Source: an uncultured Rhodospirillales bacterium (lineage in GTDB: Bacteria > Pseudomonadota > Alphaproteobacteria > ATCC43930 > CGMCC-115725). From it: a DNA stretch of 64,000 bases. The notes under the pieces are model-generated. The model saw only the letters and a program-made list of their open reading frames with translations. It was not told where the DNA came from and did not search any database. Within the stretch, counting starts at the first letter, position 1. Each line of letters starts with the position of its first letter. Location: positions 185,209 through 249,208 of the forward strand of contig CAIJOA010000017.1 of NCBI GenBank assembly GCA_903822185.1, given 5' to 3'. Made by a program: the position numbers and the translations under genes. Shown one piece after another: positions 8,562-16,657 of this stretch.

Positions 8562-9023
8562 ATGGATGACGAAACGATCGAGCCGAAGCGGCTGCTGATC
8601 CCCGGCCTTGCCGGGCTTTATCAATTCGGATCGAAATATTCCTACGCTTTCATGCGGTTTTGCACCGGCATGATTTTACTGCCGCACGGTGTCGTCAAAC
8701 TGATCGCCTGGTCGCCGGGGAATTACGCCATCAGCATCGCATCGCATGGCATCCCCGGCGCGACGATCCTCGCGACCCTGATGATCCTCACCGAATCATT
8801 CGGCGCATTGTTCCTGGCGATCGGTCTCTTCACACGCTTCTGCGCGGTGGCGATCGCCATCGAGATGGCGGTGATCGTCACCCAGTTCCAGTGGCAGTTC
8901 GGCTATTTCTGGACCAGTAAGGGTTACGAGTTCGCGCTGTTGTGGGTACTGCTCTGCATCGGCATCTTCTTTCGCGGCGGCGGACGCTATTCGATCGATC
9001 GCCTACTGGGACGCGAGCTTTAG
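8562..9023 (+). CDS. DoxX family membrane protein
   Basis: About 153 residues with four predicted membrane helices, typical of the DoxX/DoxD-like superfamily. The MRFCTGMILLPHGVVKL segment resembles the first helix motif. The start at 8562 is preferred because a GGGAGAG site lies six bases upstream; a farther ATG at 8532 has none. Its stop codon overlaps the convergent EthD-like gene by four bases. DoxX proteins are often linked to redox stress, but no specific role can be read here. Confidence 0.85.
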   Translation: MDDETIEPKRLLIPGLAGLYQFGSKYSYAFMRFCTGMILLPHGVVKLIAWSPGNYAISIASHGIPGATILATLMILTESFGALFLAIGLFTRFCAVAIAIEMAVIVTQFQWQFGYFWTSKGYEFALLWVLLCIGIFFRGGGRYSIDRLLGREL

Positions 9024-9328
9024 ACTTCCTTGGTATCGAACATCAGCATCTCGACGCGATCCTCGATGAAGCTGCGCGCGTCGTCCGCGCAGGCCTGACC
9101 TTCGGGGCTACCGAAGGCGGTCTTGATCGCGTTCATGTCATCGAAGGATAGCGTCGCGACCATATAGTAGCTGTTCGCGCTGCCCGGCGCGGCGACGGGG
9201 CCGCGGCTGACTTCGTATTTACGCAAGCCGGGAAGCTTCTTCGCCATCGGCACATGGACGCCGAAATAATGCTTCTCGAAAGCAGCGACATCCTTCGGCT
9301 GCTTATAGGTCACGACCATGGAGGCCAT
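9020..9328 (-). CDS. EthD family dimeric alpha-beta barrel protein
   Basis: A 102-residue protein with the EthD-type pattern: a beta strand (ASMVVTYKQP), FEKHYFGVHVPMAKKLPGLRKYEVSRG, and a C-terminal strand. EthD-like proteins form ferredoxin-fold dimers and take part in degradation of ethers and other organics. The start at 9328 has an AGGAG site eight bases upstream. It lies 36 bases downstream of the SRPBCC gene on the same strand and may be the last gene of the arsR unit. Confidence 0.85.
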   Translation of the reverse strand: MASMVVTYKQPKDVAAFEKHYFGVHVPMAKKLPGLRKYEVSRGPVAAPGSANSYYMVATLSFDDMNAIKTAFGSPEGQACADDARSFIEDRVEMLMFDTKEV

Positions 9329-9364
9329 TCGGGGTGCTCCTGAAAAATTAAGCGAAACCAAAAG

Positions 9365-9799
9365 TTATACGAACAGGCGTTCGAGCTTGTTGAGCGTGCC
9401 GTTCCAGCCCCAGACATGCTGGTCGCGGCTTTCTGCGTTTTCGAAAACCTTCTGCACGATGACAAGCTGCGTGCCGCCGGCGGACGGCGCGAAAGTGACG
9501 GTCACTTCGGTCTCGAACCCCGGCTGACCTTTCTCGTCGTCCCATGCCCAGGTGAAGACGAGGCGACGCGGCAGGTCGATCACACGATAAGCGCCGCCGA
9601 CGCCCATGCGCCGGCCTTCGGGATGCGCCATCACCGCGTGCCAGGTACCGCCGACGCGAAGATCGATGCTGCGTTCGGGAATGTCGAAACCTTCCGGACC
9701 GAACCATGTCGCCAGCAGCGCCGGATCGGTCCAATGGGCGAAGACACGCTCCGGCGGAGCCGCGATCAGTCGTTCGACGCGTAATTCGGTATCGCTCAT
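9365..9799 (-). CDS. SRPBCC domain protein (AHSA1-like)
   Basis: A 144-residue START/Bet v1-like protein. It has the standard layout: RLIAAPPERVFAHWTDPALLATWFGPEG, then GGTWHAVM and a C-terminal helix. Proteins of this type bind small hydrophobic ligands. They are very often the second gene after an ArsR repressor, as here, where the two overlap by four bases (ATGA). The ligand is unknown; a signal-binding or detoxifying partner of the repressor is an inference. Confidence 0.9.
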   Translation of the reverse strand: MSDTELRVERLIAAPPERVFAHWTDPALLATWFGPEGFDIPERSIDLRVGGTWHAVMAHPEGRRMGVGGAYRVIDLPRRLVFTWAWDDEKGQPGFETEVTVTFAPSAGGTQLVIVQKVFENAESRDQHVWGWNGTLNKLERLFV

Positions 9800-10143
9800 G
9801 TTTTCCTCTCTTTAGGGGTTTCGGCGGCGAGCACGGCTTCGAGGCGATCGAGCGCCCTGTTCCAGTGGACGCGTTGGCTTTCGATCCAGTTCTGCGCGAG
9901 CGTGAGCGCCTCGGGCTTCGCGCGGATGAGGCGTCGCTGTGCCTCGGCGCGGCGTTCGATCAGCCCGGCATTCTCCAAAACCTTCAAATGACGCGAGATC
10001 GCCGGCAGGCTGATCGCGAAGGGTGCGGCGACATCGCCGGCTGCCAATTCACCCTGCGCGAGCAAGCGTTCGACGATCGCCCGCCGCGTCGGATCGGCCA
10101 AAGCACTGAAGACATCGTCGAGGCGGTTGGGAACTTGCTGCAT
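9796..10143 (-). CDS. ArsR/SmtB family transcriptional repressor
   Basis: A 115-residue winged-helix protein: VFSALADPTRRAIVERL, then LPAISRHLKVLENAGLIERR (recognition helix and wing). No metal-binding cysteine motif (ELCVCDL-type) is present, so it is not an arsenic/metal sensor of the classical type. It belongs to the group paired with SRPBCC proteins. The start at 10143 follows a perfect inverted repeat 13 bases upstream, a likely autoregulatory operator. Longer readings upstream pass through that operator and are not credible. Confidence 0.92.
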   Translation of the reverse strand: MQQVPNRLDDVFSALADPTRRAIVERLLAQGELAAGDVAAPFAISLPAISRHLKVLENAGLIERRAEAQRRLIRAKPEALTLAQNWIESQRVHWNRALDRLEAVLAAETPKERKT

Positions 10144-10155
10144 CGGTCGCTTCTT

Positions 10156-10175
10156 ATTTAACTGATATGTTAAAT
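10156..10175. promoter_or_regulatory. Palindromic operator of the arsR-SRPBCC unit
   Basis: A perfect 7-6-7 inverted repeat (ATTTAAC, spacer tgatat, GTTAAAT) lies 13 bases before the arsR start codon. Its position and symmetry fit a dimeric repressor binding its own promoter. Assignment to ArsR is inferred from adjacency. Confidence 0.6.
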
Positions 10176-10359
10176 ATGATGGATGGACGCTTTCGTCAAC
10201 GGTATTTTTCGAGGCGCCTCCAACACCCCGATCGCGGGATATTAAATGAAAGTGGCGGCGTTTCACCCCGATTGAGGCATTGGCGATAGTCAAAACTCGC
10301 TTATTCGAGCGTTTCACCTACGCATTACAGTGATTTTATCTTTAAACGACTAGGCTAAA

Positions 10360-10480
10360 GCCCGGTTTTGTGATCATCATGCAACCAACCGGCATTGAAC
10401 CGGCCGGCGAACGTGCCAATATCTTTCGCACAACAATGAACAGACATTGTTGCTGCGCCTCTGAAGGGGGAGGCATTCGA
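10360..10480 (+). ncRNA. Possible ybhL-type structured leader
   Basis: The leader before the Bax inhibitor-1 gene contains an 8-bp perfect hairpin (CAACAATG / CATTGTTG, 10431-10452, loop aacaga) just ahead of the GGGGGAGG site. Upstream of it are CCGG-containing repeats (about 10389-10413) that can pair. A conserved leader family called ybhL is described upstream of this gene family in alphaproteobacteria. I cannot match its consensus by eye, so the assignment rests on position and structure. Confidence 0.35.
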
Positions 10481-11203
10481 ATGTCATTCGATTCAAATAA
10501 TCGCTGGTCGGCCAGCGCTTCGACGGCGATCCCGCAAGTCGGTATCGACGCCGGTCTGCGCAGCTACATGCTTCGCGTTTATAACTATATGGCGGGCGGT
10601 CTCGCGATCACCGGCGTCGTCGCCTATCTCGCGGCGGCCACCGGCTTCTATCAGGCCATCGCCGGCACCGCGCTGATCTGGCTCGTCATCTTCGCGCCGC
10701 TCGGCCTCGTTCTGCTGCTGAGCTTCCGCATCAACAGCATGAGCCTCGGCGCCGCCCAGGCGACGTTCTGGACTTATGCCGCGCTTGTCGGTCTATCGCT
10801 TGCCGGATTGTTTCTCGTCTATACCGGCGCTTCGATCGCGCGCGTCTTCTTCATCACCGCCGCAACCTTTCTCGCCATGAGCCTTTACGGCTATACGACG
10901 AAGCGGGATCTCGCACGCTTCGGCTCGTTCCTGTTCATGGGCCTCATCGGCATCGTCATCGCCGGCCTCGTGAACATGTTCGTTCAAAGCTCGGCCATCC
11001 AGTTCGCCATCTCGGTGATCGGCGTGCTGATCTTCACCGGTCTCACTGCTTGGGACACGCAGCAGATCAAAGAGATGTACTGGGAAGGCGACGGCACCGC
11101 CGTCATGGGCAAGAAGGCGATCATGGGCGCGCTTCGCCTCTATCTCGACTTCATCAACCTCTTCGTCATGTTGATGCAGTTGATGGGCAATCGCCGCGAC
11201 TGA
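10481..11203 (+). CDS. Bax inhibitor-1/YccA family membrane protein
   Basis: A 240-residue integral membrane protein with about seven hydrophobic segments. It has the family signatures YNYMAGGLAITG near the N-terminus, SLYGYTTKRDLARFGSFLFMG in the middle, and the C-terminal DTQQIKEMY and LYLDFINLF. Members act as pH-sensitive calcium leak channels or interact with FtsH-type proteolysis (YccA). The start at 10481 is set by a strong GGGGGAGG site. A well-formed terminator follows 25 bases after the stop codon, so the gene is monocistronic. Confidence 0.92.
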   Translation: MSFDSNNRWSASASTAIPQVGIDAGLRSYMLRVYNYMAGGLAITGVVAYLAAATGFYQAIAGTALIWLVIFAPLGLVLLLSFRINSMSLGAAQATFWTYAALVGLSLAGLFLVYTGASIARVFFITAATFLAMSLYGYTTKRDLARFGSFLFMGLIGIVIAGLVNMFVQSSAIQFAISVIGVLIFTGLTAWDTQQIKEMYWEGDGTAVMGKKAIMGALRLYLDFINLFVMLMQLMGNRRD

Positions 11204-11228
11204 TAACGCGATCTTCGCTTCGATAAAG

Positions 11229-11262
11229 AAACCCGGCCGTGAAAGCGGCCGGGTTTTTCTTT
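11229..11262 (+). terminator. Rho-independent terminator after the Bax inhibitor-1 gene
   Basis: An 11-bp perfect stem (AAACCCGGCCG / CGGCCGGGTTT) with loop tgaaag is followed by T5-C-T4. It sits 25 bases after the stop codon and six bases before the end of the convergent SDR gene. Confidence 0.93.
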
Positions 11263-11268
11263 TAGCTA

Positions 11269-11970
11269 CTACGCGCGACCATATACGGGAATGATCGCAC
11301 CGCTGGTCAGGCGGTTTTCCGGCGACGCCAGCTGACAGATGACGCTCGCCACTTCGGCAACTTTGGGCCAGGTGGTGAAATCCGCCTTCGGCATCGCGCG
11401 GCGATTGGCTTCGGTATCCATGATCGACGGTGCGATGGCGTTGACGAAAATATTCTCGGCCAGCACTTCGCCCGCCAGCGATTGCGTCAGCGAGGCAACG
11501 CCCGCCTTGCTGGCAGCATACGCCGCCGAACCCGCGCCGAGATGCGGCATCAGCGCCGGCCGCGCGCTGACATTGACGATACGCCCGCCGCCACCGCCGC
11601 GCCGGATCGCCCGCACCGCCGCCGCGCAGCAGAGAAAGCTGGTGACGAGGTTGGTGCGGATCATGCCCATCAGTTCGGCCTCGTCGGTATCGGCGACCGG
11701 CGAGGCGGCAAAGCCGCCGGCGAGATGGATCGAGGCCCAGAGTTTGGGAATGCCGTCGTAAAGCCGCGTCACCACGGTTTGCGAGGCGAGATTAGCGCCG
11801 CCGATCAGCTTCACCCGGGGATGGGCCCGGTGCGCGAAATTCTGCTCTTCCTGATCGATGTAATAAGGCACGTGACAGATAGCTCCGTTGGCCAACAGCT
11901 CGGCCACGACGGCGGTACCCAGCGCGCCCGTCCCGCCGGTAATAACAACATGGCGGTCACGGAAATCCAT
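11269..11970 (-). CDS. Short-chain dehydrogenase/reductase
   Basis: A 233-residue classical SDR. It has the nucleotide-binding TGGTGALG near residue 11, the catalytic Ser in the VNVSARPA strand and YAASK as the Tyr-x3-Lys pair. The NAD(P) preference and substrate cannot be read. It follows the SdhAF4 gene on the same strand with a 17-base gap and may share its transcript. Confidence 0.9.
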   Translation of the reverse strand: MDFRDRHVVITGGTGALGTAVVAELLANGAICHVPYYIDQEEQNFAHRAHPRVKLIGGANLASQTVVTRLYDGIPKLWASIHLAGGFAASPVADTDEAELMGMIRTNLVTSFLCCAAAVRAIRRGGGGGRIVNVSARPALMPHLGAGSAAYAASKAGVASLTQSLAGEVLAENIFVNAIAPSIMDTEANRRAMPKADFTTWPKVAEVASVICQLASPENRLTSGAIIPVYGRA

Positions 11971-11987
11971 TTGATTAACCGGGGCGA

Positions 11988-12158
11988 TCAGAAATCCGTG
12001 CAGCGGCCGTTGGTCGCCCAGTCGCCGTGGCGCGTCGGTTCGGGACCGGCCGGGCCGCCGATCTCGCGCGGCATGATCTCGGCAGGTTTTACCGCGGGAG
12101 GCGATTTGGCGGCTGGGGGCGTTGCGGTGACTTCGGAGGGCGATTTTGACTGGGTCAT
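11988..12158 (-). CDS. Succinate dehydrogenase assembly factor 4 homolog (DUF1674)
   Basis: A 56-residue protein whose C-terminal half carries the family signature EIGGPAGPEPTRHGDW followed by GRCTDF. Eukaryotic SdhAF4 helps mature the flavinated SdhA subunit of complex II. The N-terminal half is a Pro/Ala-rich linker, normal for the family. The ATG at 12158 is chosen; a TTG farther upstream would add 12 residues of poor character. No sdh genes lie in this window. In other alphaproteobacteria the gene is found close to rsmB, as here. Confidence 0.88.
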   Translation of the reverse strand: MTQSKSPSEVTATPPAAKSPPAVKPAEIMPREIGGPAGPEPTRHGDWATNGRCTDF

Positions 12159-12220
12159 AAGGCTTATATGACCCCCGGAAACGGCTTTTGCCAAGGTCCC
12201 CGACCGCCTATAGACCGGGC

Positions 12221-12883
12221 ATGGAAAAAATCGACCCGACGGAAACCGCTGCGCCCAGCGAATGCGAGCGTTGCGGCAAACCTTTATCGCTATGCGTCTG
12301 CAAGGATATCACGCCGATCAACAACAAGATCGCGCTGCTGATCCTGCAGCATCCGCAGGAGCAAGACCGCGAGTTGGGCACCGCCCGGCTGACGACGCTT
12401 CACCTCAAGAACGCGATCCTGAGAGTAGGACTGAGTTGGCCCAGCCTCGAGAAAGCCGTTGGGCAGCCGGTCGATCCCAAACGCTGGGCGATCCTGTACT
12501 TGGGCGCGGCATCGGCCGCGACCTTGCCGAAGGACCGCGAACTGGTTCTGCTCGATAGCAAAGCCAAGCCGATCGACGATCAGGACCGCACGCTGGCGGG
12601 CATTCAGGGAATCGTCGTCATCGATGGAACTTGGAGCCAAGCCAAAACCTTATGGTGGCGAAACGCTTGGGTCCTTAAGTGCCGCCGTCTGGCGCTCAAC
12701 CCGAAACAGCGTTCGCGTTACGGCGCGTTACGGCGCGAACCAAGGCGCGAAGGTTTGGCGACACTGGAAGCAGCGGCGCTGGTGCTGACGCGGCTGGGCC
12801 GTCAGCCGGAAATCGAAACGGCGTTGAGCGAAAGTTTTCGCCGGTTGTTGGAACTCTATCGGGCCAGTACCCGTTCTAAATGA
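12221..12883 (+). CDS. tRNA-uridine aminocarboxypropyltransferase (DTW domain)
   Basis: A 220-residue DTW-domain protein, a family that installs the acp3U modification on tRNA using S-adenosylmethionine. A zinc-knuckle-like CERCGKPLSLCVC lies near the N-terminus. The name-giving motif appears as DGTW in VVIDGTWSQAKTLWWRN, and the region LLILQHPQEQDRELGTA is typical. The DTW variant DGTW is common in bacteria. The start at 12221 is taken because the zinc motif lies shortly after it. Confidence 0.9.
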   Translation: MEKIDPTETAAPSECERCGKPLSLCVCKDITPINNKIALLILQHPQEQDRELGTARLTTLHLKNAILRVGLSWPSLEKAVGQPVDPKRWAILYLGAASAATLPKDRELVLLDSKAKPIDDQDRTLAGIQGIVVIDGTWSQAKTLWWRNAWVLKCRRLALNPKQRSRYGALRREPRREGLATLEAAALVLTRLGRQPEIETALSESFRRLLELYRASTRSK

Positions 12884-12964
12884 CGAAACGATGGCCAAAT
12901 CGAGGCCGAACTAAGATCGAACCGAAGCATTGAAGCACCCCTTGTCAGGCGCTAGCTTATTGAA

Positions 12965-14284
12965 ATGCCTAGTTTGTCCGTCGCCCCACGAGGAATGCCA
13001 GTATCGATTTCCGCACGCGGCGCGGCCCTCGATTTAATCGGCGCTGTCCTACGCCAAAAACATCCACTCGACGGCGCGATCGACGATCATCCGGCCATGT
13101 CCGAATTGCCGGCGCGTGATCGTGCGTTCGCGCGCTTACTCGTTGCGACGGTGTTACGTCGGTTGGGCCAAATCGATACGCTCATCGAGCATTGCCTTGA
13201 AAAACCCCTGCCGGCGCGGGCTTCTGCCACGCAGGACTTGCTGCGTCTTGGCCTCGCACAGCTTTTGTTTCTGCGCACGCCGCCGCATGCCGCCGTCGCC
13301 ACCTCGGTCGATCTCGCCGAGGCGCGCGGGTTTCTGTCCTACAAAGGTTTGGTCAATGCGGTGTTGCGCCGATTGAGCCAAGAAGGCCCGGCGCTGGTCG
13401 CCGCGCAGGACGAAGGCCGGCTCAACGTGCCGCAATGGCTGTGGCGCAATTGGTGCGAAGCCTATGACGAGCCGACCGCCCATGCGATCGCCATTGCCCA
13501 TCTTCACGAAGCGCCGCTCGATATCTCCGTGCGCGCCGATCCCGAGCTTTGGGCGCAGCGTCTTGAAGCCGTGTTGCTGCCGACCGGCTCGCTTCGCCGG
13601 CAAGCCGGTGGCCCAATCGCCGCCCTCGCCGGGTATGACGAAGCCGCTTGGTGGATTCAGGACGCCGCCGCCGCTTTACCGGCAAAAATTCTCGGCGATG
13701 TTTCCGGCGAGACGGTGCTCGATTTATGCGCCGCGCCGGGCGGCAAGACCGCACAGCTTGCCGCGGCCGGGGCGAAAGTCATCGCCCTCGACCGGTCGCC
13801 GCGCCGGATCGAGCGTTTGAATTCCAACATGGCCCGGCTGAAGCTGACCGCCGAAACCCACGTCGCCGATGCCATCCAATGGCGCCCGCCCGCGCCGGTG
13901 AAATTCATTCTGCTCGACGCACCCTGCACCGCCACGGGCGCGGTGCGGCGTCATCCCGACGTGCCGCATCTGAAGACGCCGGACGACGTGGCGCGTCTTG
14001 CCGCAGTGCAAGAACGGTTGCTGGTGGCAGCGGTCGATATGCTCGCGCCGGGCGGCGTTCTGGTTTATTGCACCTGCTCACTCGAGCAGCAGGAGGGCAA
14101 GCTGCAGATCGAGAAGCTGCTTGCCCATGGCGCACCGGTAAAACGCATGCCCATCGACCCCGCAGAAATCGGCGGCCTTTCGGAATGTATCAGCGCCGAA
14201 GGCGACCTGCGTACCCTGCCCTGTCATCTCTCCGAGCAGGACGGCATCGACGGCTTTTTCGCAGCACGGTTGGTACGTTTCTAA
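12965..14284 (+). CDS. rsmB: 16S rRNA (cytosine-C5)-methyltransferase (RsmB/NOP2-Sun family)
   Basis: A 439-residue protein with an N-terminal NusB-like helical domain (about residues 10-150) and a C-terminal Rossmann methyltransferase. Motif I is DLCAAPGGKT. Both conserved cysteines are present, DAPCTATGA (release) and YCTCSLEQQEG (nucleophile). It methylates cytosine in small-subunit rRNA (m5C967 in E. coli). In several alphaproteobacteria this gene lies near DUF1674, heparinase and purH genes; here those neighbours are separated by inserted modules. Confidence 0.93.
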   Translation: MPSLSVAPRGMPVSISARGAALDLIGAVLRQKHPLDGAIDDHPAMSELPARDRAFARLLVATVLRRLGQIDTLIEHCLEKPLPARASATQDLLRLGLAQLLFLRTPPHAAVATSVDLAEARGFLSYKGLVNAVLRRLSQEGPALVAAQDEGRLNVPQWLWRNWCEAYDEPTAHAIAIAHLHEAPLDISVRADPELWAQRLEAVLLPTGSLRRQAGGPIAALAGYDEAAWWIQDAAAALPAKILGDVSGETVLDLCAAPGGKTAQLAAAGAKVIALDRSPRRIERLNSNMARLKLTAETHVADAIQWRPPAPVKFILLDAPCTATGAVRRHPDVPHLKTPDDVARLAAVQERLLVAAVDMLAPGGVLVYCTCSLEQQEGKLQIEKLLAHGAPVKRMPIDPAEIGGLSECISAEGDLRTLPCHLSEQDGIDGFFAARLVRF

Positions 14285-14348
14285 CCCGCATACCCGCATG
14301 AGGCGTGCGCGCTTGACATAGTGCGCCATGGCGTGTCTTTTCGCCCTC

Positions 14349-15590
14349 ATGCTGAATGAAACACCCCATATCGAATGGCCCAAAGAAGGGCCGACCCGCG
14401 CGCCCTATCGGGTGATGAACGACCCCGAGATTTATCGTCTCGAGATGAAGCGCATCTTCCGCGGCCCGACTTGGCACTATCTGTGCCTCGAAGCCGAGAT
14501 TCCTGAGCCGCAGGATTTCAAGACGACCTTCATCGGTGAGAATCCGATCATCGTCGCGCGCGACGCCGACGGGACGATTCACGGCATGGTCAATCGCTGC
14601 GCCCATAAAGGCGCGCTGTTGTGCATCGAGCCGTGCGGCAAGAAAAAAGAATTCGCCTGCGTCTATCACGCCTGGACCTACAACCTTAAAGGCGACCTGA
14701 CTTCGGTCGCGTTCCAACGCGGACTCGGTGGCAAGGGCGGCATGCCGCCGGACTTCGATGTCAAAAATCACGGCCTGGAAAAGATTCGGGTCGAGAATTT
14801 CTGCGGCATGATCTTCGGCACCTTCAGCGACAAAGTCGAAGACGTCGAGACATACCTTGGCCCCGATCAAGCCGCGCATGTGCGCCGCATCTTCAACCGG
14901 CCGGTCGAAGTGCTGGGCTATTACCATCAAGGGCTGCCGAACAACTGGAAGCTCTATATGGAGAATTCGCGCGATCCTTATCACGCGACGATTCTTCACG
15001 CCTTCTATGCGACGTTCAAACTGAACCGCCTGTCGATGACCGGCGGCGTCTCGTTGGGCAAGGGCGGCTGGCATAACCTCCTATACTCGGCGGCGGAGCG
15101 CGACACGCAGAAAGACAATTACGAAGGCAAGAATCTGCGCTCGGTCATTCGCGACGTTGGCCTCGATGATTCGACCTTCCTCGACCGCATGCAGGAATTC
15201 GACGACGGCATCACCGTGGCGATCCAGTCGATCTATCCGACCTGCAACACGCAGCAGATCTATAACACCCTCGCCATCCGCCAGACCGTGCCGCAGGGCG
15301 TCAATCGCGCCGAGCTGCATTGGACATGCTTCGGCTACAAGGATGACGACGAGGAAGTGCGCAGGATGCGCGTCATGCAAGCCAACCTGATCGGCCCGGC
15401 GGGTTACGTCTCGATGGAAGACGGCTCGGTCGGCGGCTACGTGCAACGCGGCATCGCCGGCGCCAACGAGGATGAGGCTGCCGTGATGGAGATGGGCGGC
15501 AAGGATATCAAACCGTCGCCCGGCGTGCGCGCCACCGAGACTGCGCTGCGCGGTTTCTGGCAGGCTTACCGCGATTTGATGGGTTTCTGA
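14349..15590 (+). CDS. Aromatic ring-hydroxylating dioxygenase, large (alpha) subunit
   Basis: A 413-residue Rieske non-heme iron oxygenase alpha subunit. The Rieske ligands form C-x-H-x17-C-x2-H (C84, H86, C104, H107). The mononuclear iron site is D-x2-H-x4-H (D209, H212, H217), with a further Asp expected in the C-terminal half. Overall it resembles the anthranilate/salicylate-type oxygenases. The beta subunit follows one base later. No ferredoxin or ferredoxin reductase is encoded in the cluster, so the electron donor is missing locally. ATG at 14349 is preferred; one at 14328 would add seven residues. Confidence 0.92.
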   Translation: MLNETPHIEWPKEGPTRAPYRVMNDPEIYRLEMKRIFRGPTWHYLCLEAEIPEPQDFKTTFIGENPIIVARDADGTIHGMVNRCAHKGALLCIEPCGKKKEFACVYHAWTYNLKGDLTSVAFQRGLGGKGGMPPDFDVKNHGLEKIRVENFCGMIFGTFSDKVEDVETYLGPDQAAHVRRIFNRPVEVLGYYHQGLPNNWKLYMENSRDPYHATILHAFYATFKLNRLSMTGGVSLGKGGWHNLLYSAAERDTQKDNYEGKNLRSVIRDVGLDDSTFLDRMQEFDDGITVAIQSIYPTCNTQQIYNTLAIRQTVPQGVNRAELHWTCFGYKDDDEEVRRMRVMQANLIGPAGYVSMEDGSVGGYVQRGIAGANEDEAAVMEMGGKDIKPSPGVRATETALRGFWQAYRDLMGF

Positions 15591-15591
15591 G

Positions 15592-16071
15592 ATGACCGAC
15601 ATTTCCGATAAGGTCCGGTCTCAGATCGACGACCTCAACACGCGATACATCCGCGCCATCGATGACGACAAGCTGGAAGACTGGCCGGCGCTGTTCGCCG
15701 AGCGTTGCCTCTACAAGATCACGACGCGCGAGAATTACGACCGCAACCTGCCGATGTCGCTGATGGAATGCACCAGCCGCGGCATGTTGAACGATCGCGT
15801 CACCGGTTATCGACGCATCAACATCTATGAGCCGCAGCGTTATACGCACATGATCTCGGGCCGGTCGATTACCGCGATCGACGCGACTCATTATTCCTGC
15901 CGTGAGAGTTTCATGGTGGTGCGGACCATGATCAACGGCGAGATGTCGATCTTCTCGACCGGTATCTATCACGACAAGATCGTCATCGGCGCCGACGGCG
16001 CGCAATTCGAGGAACGCGTCGTCGTTCAGGAATCGCGCCGCGTCGATGTGCTGCTCGTCATTCCGCTGTAA
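15592..16071 (+). CDS. Aromatic ring-hydroxylating dioxygenase, small (beta) subunit
   Basis: A 159-residue SnoaL/NTF2-like cone-fold protein that forms the structural half of the alpha3-beta3 oxygenase. Typical segments are an early LNTRYIRAIDDDKLEDWPALF, then YKITTRENYDRNLPMSLMEC and a C-terminal strand. It follows the alpha gene by one base, so the stoichiometric pair is translated together. It has no catalytic residues of its own. Confidence 0.92.
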   Translation: MTDISDKVRSQIDDLNTRYIRAIDDDKLEDWPALFAERCLYKITTRENYDRNLPMSLMECTSRGMLNDRVTGYRRINIYEPQRYTHMISGRSITAIDATHYSCRESFMVVRTMINGEMSIFSTGIYHDKIVIGADGAQFEERVVVQESRRVDVLLVIPL

Positions 16072-16081
16072 GGCTCGGCGT

Positions 16082-16657
16082 ATGGCATCGGGCCGCCTGA
16101 CGCTAACTGCCGACGAAGTTTCGTTCTTCACCGCCGCTGCCGATACGCTGATCCCTGGCGATGATTTGTCGCCGTCCGCCAGCGCCTGCGGCGTGATCGA
16201 TTTCATCGACAGCGAACTGGCCGGCGCATGGGGCCAAGGCGCGCGGCTTTACCGCAACGGACCGATCCTCAAAGGCAAGCCCGAGCACGGCTATCAACTG
16301 GGCCTGACGCCGCGCGAATTCTTCCGCACCGGCATCGCCGCCGCCGAACGTTGGACACAATCGACATACGGCAAAAATTTCGCCGGGCTCGATGATCCCG
16401 ACGCCGCGTTGAGTGCGATGGAAACCGGCAAGGCATCCTTCGACGGTTTCGAAGCGCGCGAATTCTTCGAGGCTTTGTTATCCATCGTGATGGAAGGCTT
16501 CTTCGCCGATCCGATCCATGGCGGCAATCGCGACATGGCCGGATGGAAGATGGTTGGTTATCCCGGCCAGCCGGCGAATTATCGCGATGTCATCGAACAG
16601 CATCGCGGCAAGCGTTACGACGTTGCGCCGCGTTCCATCACGGATATCGGCAAATAA
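16082..16657 (+). CDS. Gluconate 2-dehydrogenase subunit 3 family protein
   Basis: A 191-residue gamma-type subunit of flavoprotein sugar/alcohol dehydrogenases. Family segments include LTADEVSFFTAAADTLIPGD, GLTPREFF and the C-terminal FFADPIHGGNRDMAGWKMVGYPG. In characterised complexes (gluconate, sorbitol, FAD-glucose dehydrogenases) this subunit carries a Tat signal and escorts the catalytic subunit to the periplasm. Here the protein starts directly with the mature-like region and no twin-arginine signal is visible. It starts 10 bases after the dioxygenase beta gene and its stop codon overlaps the next start by one base. Confidence 0.9.
   Translation: MASGRLTLTADEVSFFTAAADTLIPGDDLSPSASACGVIDFIDSELAGAWGQGARLYRNGPILKGKPEHGYQLGLTPREFFRTGIAAAERWTQSTYGKNFAGLDDPDAALSAMETGKASFDGFEAREFFEALLSIVMEGFFADPIHGGNRDMAGWKMVGYPGQPANYRDVIEQHRGKRYDVAPRSITDIGK

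Noticed and set aside
10156..10175. CtrA site in front of arsR
   Set aside because: The spacing is TTAA-N8-TTAA and the element is a perfect dyad, so a dimeric repressor operator is the better reading.
16543..16656. Upstream extension of the GMC oxidoreductase
   Set aside because: It lies inside the subunit 3 gene; the ATG overlapping its stop codon gives the correct FAD-binding start.
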